From assembly GCA_900551895.1 (NCBI GenBank), contig URXX01000005.1, positions 83,368 to 147,367 on the forward strand: 64,000 bases of DNA, given 5' to 3'. Made by a program: the position numbers and the translations under genes. Shown piece after piece: positions 43,919 to 51,570 of this stretch. The DNA is from an uncultured Lachnospiraceae bacterium (lineage in GTDB: Bacteria > Bacillota > Clostridia > Lachnospirales > Lachnospiraceae). The notes under the pieces were generated by a model. The model ran no database searches. It was not told the origin of the DNA and was given only the letters and a program-made list of their open reading frames with translations. Each line of letters opens with the position of its first letter. Position 1 is the first letter of the stretch.

Positions 43919-46216
43919 TTATTCACAACCGTAAAACTGTGGCATATTCGGATATAATTTACGAAGTTCCTCTAATTTTTCTTCACTGATCGGTTCACCC
44001 TCACGTCTTCCGCAGCGTGGGCAGACATCATCAATTACCCCCACATATCCGCAAGCCGGATCACGGTCTACCGGATGATTTACACTTCCATAACCGATTC
44101 CCGCATCGTGCATACAACGGATAACACTTTCAAATGCCTCCACATTTTTTGCCGTATCTCCGTCCAATTCCACATAACTGATATGCCCTGCATTTGTCAG
44201 TGCATGGTATGGCGCTTCCTTATAAATTTTATCATAGGCGGAAATATCATACCAAACAGGAATATGAAAACTATTTGTATAATATTCTCGATCCGTTACA
44301 TTTTTGATAACACCGTAACGTTTCTTATCCATTTTTACAAATCGTCCTGAAAGTCCCTCCGCCGGAGTTGCCAGCAACGTATAGTTTAAATTACGTCTTT
44401 CTGACTCTCTGTCTGTAAACTCTCTCATATGACCGATAATCTCAAGACCTTTCTTCTGCATCTCTTCGCTTTCTCCGTGATGATGCCCGTAAAGCGCCGT
44501 CAATGTTTCCGCAAGTCCGATAAACCCGATGGATAATGTTCCATGATTCAACACTTCACGCACTTCATCATTTGGTCCTAACTTATCCGAATCAAGCCAT
44601 ACCCCCTGTCCCATAAGGAACGGATAATTGTAAACATGCTTCTTCGCCTGAATTTCAAATCGATCATACAACTGCTGTGCAACCAATTCCATCATCTTAT
44701 CCAATTTCTCATAGAAAACTTTCTCATCGTGGTTACTTTCAATAGCAATTCTCGGAAGATTGATAGACGTAAACGAAAGATTTCCCCTCGAATAAGAAAT
44801 TTCTTTATCTTTATGACAATAATTTCCGATTACACGGGTACGACAACCCATTGTTGCCACTTCCGTTTCAGGATGCCCCGATTTGTAATACTGTAAATTA
44901 AACGGCGAGTCCAAGAAAACATAGTTTGGAAAAAGTCTTTTCGCACTGACTTTACAACTCAATCGGAACAAATCATAATTAGGATCGCCTTCATTATAAT
45001 TTACGCCCTCTTTTACCTTGAAAATGTGTATCGGAAAAATACAGGTTTCCCCATTGCCAAGCCCTGCATCCGTTGCCAAAAGAACGTTACGGATAACCAT
45101 ACGTCCCTCCGGTGAAGTATCCGTTCCATAATTAATGGACGAAAACGGTGTCTGCGCGCCGGCACGGCTGTGCATTGTATTTAAGTTATGTACAAATCCC
45201 TCCATAGCCTGATATGTCTCATTTTCCGTCTGTCTGACTGCCCTTCTTCGAGTTGTTGACACAACTTGTTTTGCTCTATGCGTATCTAAACCGCATCGTC
45301 CGATAATCTCCTCGACAATAAACCTATCAAATTCCTCCTCATCTTTCTCCAAACATGGTCTATGTCCAAATTCCTCTGTCGCCTGCTGTAAGATTTCTTT
45401 TACAACTTCCGATTCGTTGTCTGAGTCTAACGCATCTTCTAACGCCTCCGTCAACCTTACCGTATACAATTTCACAAATGTTTTGGCAACTCCTTCCGCC
45501 AACCCATAATCAAAATTCGGAATACTCTGTCCGCCGTGCTGGTCATTCTGATTTGACTGAATGGCAATCGCCGCCAACGCCGCATAACTTTGAATACTTT
45601 GCGGTTCACGAATGACACCATGCCCCGTTGAAAATCCACCTTTAAACAAACGTACAATATCAATCTGTGTACAGGTTGTCGTCAGCGAATAAAAATCAAA
45701 ATCATGGATATGTATGTCCCCATTCAAATATGCTTTCGCCTGCTCCTCCGTCAGTAAATAAGCGGCATTGTAACTTTTTGCCCCCGCCGCTCCAATCTGA
45801 AGCATACTTCCCATAGACGTATTTCCGTCAATATTTGCGTTATCTCTTTTCATATCGCTTAAACGGGCATCTACATTTGTGATTTCATCAATCGTCTTCA
45901 TCAGACTTGTATTCGCCTCGCGGATATTCGTTCTCTTTGCCCGATACAGAATAAATTTTTTCGCGGAGCGTTCAAATCCGTTTTTCATCAGTTCTCTCTC
46001 CACGGCGTCCTGCACCTGTTCAATTTGAGGCGGCATATCTTCCGGAAGTTTTTCCAGTTCCATATGCACATCATTCGCAACCCGAGCAGCATCTGTGGCA
46101 TCGCCCTCCCCTGCTGCCTCCATCGCCTTCAAAACGGCTGACGCTATTTTACTTTCATCGTACAGAACAATTCTTCCGTCCCGCTTCTTAATACTTTTTA
46201 CCATGACGTTCATCAT
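43919..46216 (-). CDS. nrdD: Anaerobic (class III) ribonucleoside-triphosphate reductase, lacking the C-terminal glycyl-radical motif
   Basis: Reduces ribonucleoside triphosphates to deoxy forms under anoxia. 765 residues: an N-terminal ATP cone (VKSIKKRDGRIVLYDESKI, ~6-24) and the catalytic barrel with HSRAGAQTPFSS (~352), ATMGCRTRVIGNYC (~460) and SIGFIGLAETL. The C-terminus has VCPRCGRREGE, part of the zinc site, and then ends PQFYGCE without the usual RRxxGY motif; that motif is in the next ORF. First stop and ribosome-binding site are clean, with no sign of sequence error. The start could be at 46216, 46213 or 46204. An extended -10 (TGT-TATAAT) lies at 46265-46273. Confidence 0.95.
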   Translation of the reverse strand: MMNVMVKSIKKRDGRIVLYDESKIASAVLKAMEAAGEGDATDAARVANDVHMELEKLPEDMPPQIEQVQDAVERELMKNGFERSAKKFILYRAKRTNIREANTSLMKTIDEITNVDARLSDMKRDNANIDGNTSMGSMLQIGAAGAKSYNAAYLLTEEQAKAYLNGDIHIHDFDFYSLTTTCTQIDIVRLFKGGFSTGHGVIREPQSIQSYAALAAIAIQSNQNDQHGGQSIPNFDYGLAEGVAKTFVKLYTVRLTEALEDALDSDNESEVVKEILQQATEEFGHRPCLEKDEEEFDRFIVEEIIGRCGLDTHRAKQVVSTTRRRAVRQTENETYQAMEGFVHNLNTMHSRAGAQTPFSSINYGTDTSPEGRMVIRNVLLATDAGLGNGETCIFPIHIFKVKEGVNYNEGDPNYDLFRLSCKVSAKRLFPNYVFLDSPFNLQYYKSGHPETEVATMGCRTRVIGNYCHKDKEISYSRGNLSFTSINLPRIAIESNHDEKVFYEKLDKMMELVAQQLYDRFEIQAKKHVYNYPFLMGQGVWLDSDKLGPNDEVREVLNHGTLSIGFIGLAETLTALYGHHHGESEEMQKKGLEIIGHMREFTDRESERRNLNYTLLATPAEGLSGRFVKMDKKRYGVIKNVTDREYYTNSFHIPVWYDISAYDKIYKEAPYHALTNAGHISYVELDGDTAKNVEAFESVIRCMHDAGIGYGSVNHPVDRDPACGYVGVIDDVCPRCGRREGEPISEEKLEELRKLYPNMPQFYGCE

Positions 46217-46264
46217 TTCCTTTCAACTGTTTCTTTTCTGTTCAATATGAAACAACTGCTTTTT

Positions 46265-46273
46265 ATTATAACA
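46265..46273 (-). promoter_or_regulatory. Extended -10 promoter of the nrdD operon
   Basis: Minus strand TGT-TATAAT (-10 at 46265-46270), 49 bp before the nrdD start; no good -35. I see no clear tandem NrdR boxes. Confidence 0.5.
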
Positions 46274-46325
46274 CATTTGGCGTGGGAAGACTATGGAAGA
46301 GTTTGGGATTTAGTATCTCATCAGT

Positions 46326-47162
46326 TTATTCTTCTATTGATTTTATCTGTTCAGCAGTATTCAATATACCTAATTGATACTCTGCAATTTCTCTTAATAT
46401 CGCAAATCGCTCTCTTTTATCCTTTCCTGCTCTTATCATCTGTGCATTATGTGTTTCTAAATTGGAGAGTACTGTAAGTTCATTAATCGTTGCAAAATCC
46501 CGTATATTATTTTTCTTAGCAAGTTCAGGATTAACTTCTCTCCATGCTTTTGCTGTAAATCCAAACAAAGCAACATTTAATATATCCGCTTCTTCTGCAT
46601 ATGCCAGCCATTGAATATTTTCCTTATAATTTTTCTGCGGAAGTAAATAATTTTTTACTGCATCTGTATGAATTAAATAATTGTTTTTACTCAGAAAGCG
46701 TTTTGCATTCCATTCAGTTCTTTTAGAATTATTTTCTTCTTCCTTCAAGCGTTGAAATTCTTTGATTAAGTATAATTTAAAAACAGGATTAATTGCAGAC
46801 GCAAACTCAAAAGCAATATCTTTATGAGCATAAGTTCCTCCATATCTTCCACGTTTTACATAAAGACCAACTGCATTTGTTTTCTCAATCCATTCAGAAA
46901 CACTTGGAGTAAATGTCAATAATCCCGCTTGCTTTTTAAAGTGTTCAGATTCGAACACTTTAAATTCCACATTATATATTTGTTCCCATACTGATAAATA
47001 CTCTAATGTGCCACGATTTCTTAACCAATTTCGCACTACATCTGCTGCTCTGACAGCATCCGATTTTGCTTTCGCAATATCTGTAATACAAATATAATCA
47101 TCCAATTCTTGTTCTGAAATTGAAACTGATATGTTTTGTACTTCAATCACTCTATTCTTCAT
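46326..47162 (-). CDS. KilA-N domain protein
   Basis: 278 residues. The N-terminal KilA-N DNA-binding domain (~20-150) shows YICITDIAKAKSD, VVRNWLRNRGTLEYLSVWEQ, and TPSVSEWIEKTNAVGLYVKR followed by GGTYAHKDIAFEFA and PVFKLYLIKEF, the common bacterial pattern. The C-terminal half is a charged helical region with no domain I recognise. KilA-N proteins come from phages and large DNA viruses, but no phage genes adjoin this one, so it appears to be a domesticated or solitary accessory gene. GGAGAG precedes the ATG. Function unknown. Confidence 0.88.
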   Translation of the reverse strand: MKNRVIEVQNISVSISEQELDDYICITDIAKAKSDAVRAADVVRNWLRNRGTLEYLSVWEQIYNVEFKVFESEHFKKQAGLLTFTPSVSEWIEKTNAVGLYVKRGRYGGTYAHKDIAFEFASAINPVFKLYLIKEFQRLKEEENNSKRTEWNAKRFLSKNNYLIHTDAVKNYLLPQKNYKENIQWLAYAEEADILNVALFGFTAKAWREVNPELAKKNNIRDFATINELTVLSNLETHNAQMIRAGKDKRERFAILREIAEYQLGILNTAEQIKSIEE

Positions 47163-47221
47163 ATATTTTCTCTCCTCTTATATTGCTGTTATAATGTATT
47201 CTACACACATCAAAGACGTTT

Positions 47222-48925
47222 TTAGAGTGGCAAACTATCTCGCACACACAACGCCCCATATCCAACCTGATTATTCGGATATTCTGTAAAAGCAGGCAAT
47301 GGTCTTGCCCCACGCTGTAAATACGCTTTCACTTTTTCTCCGTATAAATACAAATCATTTCCTCGTACAACGCCCCACTCCATCAATAATGCTGCTCCTC
47401 CTGTCACAAATGGCGTAGCAAAAGATGTTCCGCTGACTTCTTCATAAGTTCCCTCTCTTGTCGGTGCGGAAATCCGCACGCCCGGTGCAACCAAGTCCGG
47501 TTTTCTTTCTCCTCCCCTTCCCGAAAAATCAGCATAAGTAAATGTCAGCGCATCATACGCGCCAACCGATATAACCCTATCCGCCGTTGACGGAATCGTC
47601 AACGTTCTGCTCTCTGACGGGTATAAAAAAGCCGTTCCCTTATTTAATACATTCTCACTTGGAAGCCACATTTCAAATTCTCCTGTGACTATCTGCCGTG
47701 GCGTCAAAACGATTTCCCATACTCCGGCTGTAATATAAGTATCCCTCGGCAAAAAATCAATATATATTTCCTGTTTTGTGCTATACGGACTTGGCTCTCC
47801 ATAATAAACAAGCAACTCTGTTTCCCCAATTGTAAATCTTTGTGAACCCAAAATTTCCTGAAAAGGTCCTGCTTTTACACCTGACGGAGAAATCAAAGAA
47901 ATTTCCATAACATCTGAATACTGCTTCCATAGTTGCAAATTTATGGTCTGCTCCCTTTCCTGTATTGCCAACTGCACAATCGTATCCATTCCCTGCTGCA
48001 CCTTTCCCGATGTATGCCCCGCACTTGCCCCCTCATTTCCACTGCCTATGCAGATAACACTTTTCCAATAATTTGAAATATCTGAGATAAACCGTTCCAA
48101 AAGACTTGTTCCATCATGTGATCCATAAGTATTTCCAAAACTAATATTAATTGCTACAGGCATCTCAAATTCAATCGCTTTTCTCACAACATAATCTATT
48201 GCCTGCATCAATTCTGTTGTTCTTGGAAATCCGTCTTTTCTCGGACTTGCCAGTTTTACGATAATTAAATCACTCTCCGGTGCAACTCCTCTTTGTGTTC
48301 CACTTCCTGCAGCAATCCCCGCCACCGCCGTTCCATGTCCTGATACATCTATACTCGGAACAATTCTTAACTGCTCGCTTCTGCTCTCCTGCCGTAAAGC
48401 CTCATTAATCTGTTCCTCCGTATATTCTGTCCCGATACTGTAATGTACCGGAGGATTTCCACTAATACTCTGATCCCATAATACTCGAATTCTTGTACTT
48501 CCGTCCTCTTTCCTAAAATCGGCATTTGCATAGGTTATTCCCGAATCGATAACCGCCACAAGAATTCCCTCTCCAAATAAAAACGGACGGGCATTCTGTA
48601 CTGAAGTAATACAGGATACCCGTCTTCCATTAACCACTTGAAAAAACAATCTCTTCGGTTTTTCAATATATTCTATTTCCGGAAGAAGAGCCAACTGCTC
48701 AATCATAGACTCTGCTATCGTAATAATTGCAAACTCATTTTGCAATTCAACAACCTCTCCTCCTAATGCTCTAGCCTTATCCAAATTTCCCGAATACTTC
48801 ACAATTAAATCCCATATTCTTTCAATCGGATTATACCCCACATCTAGTTCTAGAGATTTCGACCTTTCTTCCTCTGTCGCATCTAACGCCAAATTTAACA
48901 TATTTTCCAATTTTTGCCCGTCCAT
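47222..48925 (-). CDS. S8-family subtilase, Csp-like
   Basis: Subtilisin-like serine protease, 567 residues from the ATG at 48925 (CAGG 9 nt upstream; a GTG at 48988 has no ribosome-binding site). No Sec signal peptide is visible. The order is: an ~85-residue prodomain-like N-terminus, catalytic Asp127 in AVIDSGI, His197 in SGHGTAVAG, oxyanion Asn ~297 in GSGNEG and Ser501 in SGTSFATP. About 130 residues inserted between Asn and Ser form a beta-rich block as in clostridial Csp proteases, which process SleC during spore germination. The full triad is intact. Whether it acts in germination or elsewhere is unknown; no sleC gene is in the window. Confidence 0.9.
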   Translation of the reverse strand: MDGQKLENMLNLALDATEEERSKSLELDVGYNPIERIWDLIVKYSGNLDKARALGGEVVELQNEFAIITIAESMIEQLALLPEIEYIEKPKRLFFQVVNGRRVSCITSVQNARPFLFGEGILVAVIDSGITYANADFRKEDGSTRIRVLWDQSISGNPPVHYSIGTEYTEEQINEALRQESRSEQLRIVPSIDVSGHGTAVAGIAAGSGTQRGVAPESDLIIVKLASPRKDGFPRTTELMQAIDYVVRKAIEFEMPVAINISFGNTYGSHDGTSLLERFISDISNYWKSVICIGSGNEGASAGHTSGKVQQGMDTIVQLAIQEREQTINLQLWKQYSDVMEISLISPSGVKAGPFQEILGSQRFTIGETELLVYYGEPSPYSTKQEIYIDFLPRDTYITAGVWEIVLTPRQIVTGEFEMWLPSENVLNKGTAFLYPSESRTLTIPSTADRVISVGAYDALTFTYADFSGRGGERKPDLVAPGVRISAPTREGTYEEVSGTSFATPFVTGGAALLMEWGVVRGNDLYLYGEKVKAYLQRGARPLPAFTEYPNNQVGYGALCVRDSLPL

Positions 48926-48987
48926 ATATTTTAACCTGCATTTTTTCTCAAGCCATATATATGCCCGCTTTTCTGATTTTATACACA

Positions 48988-50004
48988 CTAATTAAATCCG
49001 ATTAATTGTCTCGCCACAATATAAACAAATGAAGAAATTTTTCTTCCCGATTTTCCCGGTAAATTAATAGTCTGTCCTAAAATACTATATCTGATTTTCC
49101 AATATACTTTGTAATCCTTTGTCTTTAAATAATTCCAAAGTTCTTTTTTCTTTTCCAGATTCTCCTGCTTTTTAGAGCGAATACATAGTATAGAAGATAC
49201 CGTCATCATAATAGCAAGATAATTTATCATATAATTTCTCAGTTTCTTGTTGCCTATTCTTCTCAAATAATACATATCTATCATAGACTTTGTAACAAAA
49301 ATCTGCTGATCAATTCTTCCTATCATAACCTTTTCATTTACGGACTGATCTTCTCTTCCTATATAATAACGATAGAAATTCACATCTAAATAATAAATTT
49401 TCTTCACATGGGGAAGAGGATAATAAACGTAAATATTATCTACATAAAATGTATGCTTTGGCAATTCCAACTGATTTAATTTCAGAAGATCTGTACGATA
49501 AATAACCGAGTGCATCAGAATATATTGTGCAATCCCAAAATGCCCAACTTCATCCCAGCCAAAAATTCTATTTTCCGGCAAAACATTTCTATAGTGGATT
49601 ACCTTTTTATTTTTCACGCCAACCTTTTCATAGACATAATTAGACACAAGCATATCCACTTCCTGTTTCTCTTCTTCCCAATTATGCAATGTTTCCATAA
49701 TTTTTCGCAAAGACTGCTCGTCTACCCAGTCATCGCTGTCTACCACTTTAAAGTATTTGCCTGTCGCATTTCTCAATCCGGCGTTTACCGCATCACCGTG
49801 TCCGCCATTCTCCTTATCAATTACTCTCACAATATCAGGATATTTTTCTTCGTATTGCTTTGCAATCTGCAGCGTTTCATCCTGCGAACCGTCATTGACA
49901 ATTAAAATCTCAACATCTTCTCCCCCGATTAAAATAGACTCAACCGCATGACTCATATATTCCGCTGAATTATAGCACGGGATTGCAAAAGTTAGATATT
50001 TCAT
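48988..50004 (-). CDS. Family 2 glycosyltransferase
   Basis: 338-residue GT-A glycosyltransferase. FAIPCYNSAEYM (~6), ILIVNDGSQDET (~33), DKENGGHGDAVNAGL (~63) and the DxD motif VVDSDDWVD (~87-95) define the GT2 fold. The C-terminal ~200 residues include an aromatic-rich region and short hydrophobic helices, without a clear transmembrane domain. Likely makes a cell-surface polysaccharide or teichoic acid glycan; the acceptor is unknown. It stands just upstream of the subtilase gene and has its own promoter. Confidence 0.92.
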   Translation of the reverse strand: MKYLTFAIPCYNSAEYMSHAVESILIGGEDVEILIVNDGSQDETLQIAKQYEEKYPDIVRVIDKENGGHGDAVNAGLRNATGKYFKVVDSDDWVDEQSLRKIMETLHNWEEEKQEVDMLVSNYVYEKVGVKNKKVIHYRNVLPENRIFGWDEVGHFGIAQYILMHSVIYRTDLLKLNQLELPKHTFYVDNIYVYYPLPHVKKIYYLDVNFYRYYIGREDQSVNEKVMIGRIDQQIFVTKSMIDMYYLRRIGNKKLRNYMINYLAIMMTVSSILCIRSKKQENLEKKKELWNYLKTKDYKVYWKIRYSILGQTINLPGKSGRKISSFVYIVARQLIGFN

Positions 50005-50035
50005 CTCGTACCTCCCATTTATAACAATACTATAT

Positions 50036-50064
50036 AGTATAATGTATTTTCATAGAATTTCCAA
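50036..50064 (-). promoter_or_regulatory. Predicted promoter of the glycosyltransferase gene
   Basis: Minus strand TTGGAA (50059-50064), 17-bp spacer, TATACT (50036-50041). A 14-bp perfect palindrome (50027-50040) overlaps the -10. Confidence 0.55.
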
Positions 50065-50072
50065 CTGTATTA

Positions 50073-50101
50073 TTGTAAATTCTCCTATTTTCATTTATAT
50101 T
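50073..50101 (+). promoter_or_regulatory. Predicted promoter of the first phosphofructokinase gene
   Basis: Plus strand TTGTAA (50073-50078), 17-bp spacer, TATATT (50096-50101), divergent from the glycosyltransferase promoter. Confidence 0.5.
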
Positions 50102-50165
50102 AATATAGTTAATACCAATGAAACCAATGATTTGGAATGAGAAATAAACTAGGAGGAACTTAGTA

Positions 50166-51386
50166 ATGAAAAATGTAATTGTCGGACAGTCCGGCGGTCC
50201 TACCGCTGTAATTAACGGAAGTTTATACGGAGTTGTATCTGAAGCGTTAAAGAAAACAGATTCTATCGAAACCGTATACGGTATGATAAACGGAATTGAA
50301 GGTTTTCTTCACGATGAAATAATGGAAATGAATCCACTTGCTTCTACAGGTGAACTTGAATTATTAAAAACAACACCGGGGGCTTATCTTGGCTCATGCC
50401 GTTTTAAATTACCTGAAGATTTAACGGATCCTGTATACCCTGCACTTTTTGAAAAATTTAATAACAAAAATATCGGTTATTTCTTCTATATCGGAGGAAA
50501 TGATTCTATGGATACAGTAAGTAAATTATCAAGATATGCGGACTCTATTCAAAGCGATATTCGTATTATCGGTATTCCAAAAACAATCGATAATGATCTC
50601 GTAGAAACAGATCATACACCGGGATTTGCCAGTGCCGCAAAATATGTAGCAACAACTGTGCGTGAAATTTCTATCGATGCTTCTGTATACGATAACAAAA
50701 AATCCGTTACAATCGTAGAAATCATGGGACGTCACGCCGGCTGGCTCACTGCTGCCGGTGCATTGGCAAGAAAATTTGAAAATGACAATCCTGTACTCAT
50801 CTACCTCCCTGAAGTTGCTTTCAATCAGGACGAATTTATCGAAAAAGTAAAACATTCTCTTGAAACAACCTCAAACTTAATTGTATGTATATCAGAGGGT
50901 ATCCATGATGAAAACGGTACATTTATCTGTGAATATTCTAATGATGTAGGAGTAGATACTTTTGGTCATAAAATGCTTACCGGCTCCGGAAAATATTTAG
51001 AAAACTTAGTAAAAGAAAAATTAGGCGTTAAAGTACGTTCAGTCGAATTAAACGTAAGCCAGCGTTGCTCTTCCTCCTGTCTCTCAAAAACAGACTTAGA
51101 TGAGGCAATCGCCGGAGGGGCTTTCGGTGTAAATTCTGCCCTTGAAGGAGAAACGGGTAAAATGATTTCTTTCAAGAGAATTTCATCTAATCCATACGTT
51201 ATGGAATGTACAACAACAGATGTAAATGCCGTTTGTAATAAAGAAAAAGGAGTTCCTGTTCATTGGATTACGGAAAACGGTTCAGATGTAAGCGCTGCAT
51301 TTATCGAATATGCCTTGCCGCTTATTCAGGGAGAAGTGGAAATTCCTATGGAAAATGGTCTTCCACAGTTTGCTTTTAGAAAATAG
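50166..51386 (+). CDS. 6-phosphofructokinase, pyrophosphate-type signature (first paralogue)
   Basis: 406-residue phosphofructokinase. The nucleotide-site motif is GGNDS (not GGDGS) and the substrate motif is PKTIDND with Lys in place of the Gly found in ATP-dependent enzymes; both changes are the known marks of PPi-dependent PFK. The N-terminal VGQSGGPTAVING, MGRHAGWL (~190) and the C-terminal half are complete. It would convert fructose-6-phosphate to the 1,6-bisphosphate with PPi, reversibly; sedoheptulose-7-phosphate is another known substrate of this group. Phosphoryl donor is inferred from residues only. A second copy is at 55542-56774. Confidence 0.92.
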   Translation: MKNVIVGQSGGPTAVINGSLYGVVSEALKKTDSIETVYGMINGIEGFLHDEIMEMNPLASTGELELLKTTPGAYLGSCRFKLPEDLTDPVYPALFEKFNNKNIGYFFYIGGNDSMDTVSKLSRYADSIQSDIRIIGIPKTIDNDLVETDHTPGFASAAKYVATTVREISIDASVYDNKKSVTIVEIMGRHAGWLTAAGALARKFENDNPVLIYLPEVAFNQDEFIEKVKHSLETTSNLIVCISEGIHDENGTFICEYSNDVGVDTFGHKMLTGSGKYLENLVKEKLGVKVRSVELNVSQRCSSSCLSKTDLDEAIAGGAFGVNSALEGETGKMISFKRISSNPYVMECTTTDVNAVCNKEKGVPVHWITENGSDVSAAFIEYALPLIQGEVEIPMENGLPQFAFRK

Positions 51387-51570
51387 TTGTTCACAATTTG
51401 TTCATTTATCATTCAAAAAAGTTTCATTTGTTTAACACTTTTTCTTCACTTCTTTCGCATATACTTATATTATCAAATGAAACATTGATAAACCAAACCA
51501 ATTAGTTAGTATACATTATACTATTTTGAATAAACTTTTTCATAATATATGCCGAGGATCATGCAAGTGG
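51387..51570. other. 184-bp intergenic region after the first phosphofructokinase gene
   Basis: No coding potential. Contents: a 10-bp perfect inverted repeat GTTTCATTTG/CAAATGAAAC (51421-51430 and 51474-51483) and, at 51549-51581, a stem ATGCCGAG/CTCGGCAT followed by CCTCCCTTTT on the plus strand, which may terminate pfk transcription. The right arm of that stem overlaps the end of the convergent Ig-repeat gene. Confidence 0.55.

Noticed and set aside
43749..43921. Possibility that the split NrdD C-terminus is a simple frameshift error
   Set aside because: The spacer contains a clean stop, a strong ribosome-binding site and an ATG; the NrdD tail and the small ORF have extra residues not explained by one indel. 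It still deserves resequencing.
46326..47162. Prophage region around the KilA-N gene
   Set aside because: Neighbours are chromosomal (nrdD, subtilase); no integrase, terminase, capsid or attachment repeats found.
48926..48988. Longer start for the subtilase at the GTG 48988
   Set aside because: No ribosome-binding site, and the added residues are basic and unlike a prodomain or signal peptide; the ATG at 48925 is better.
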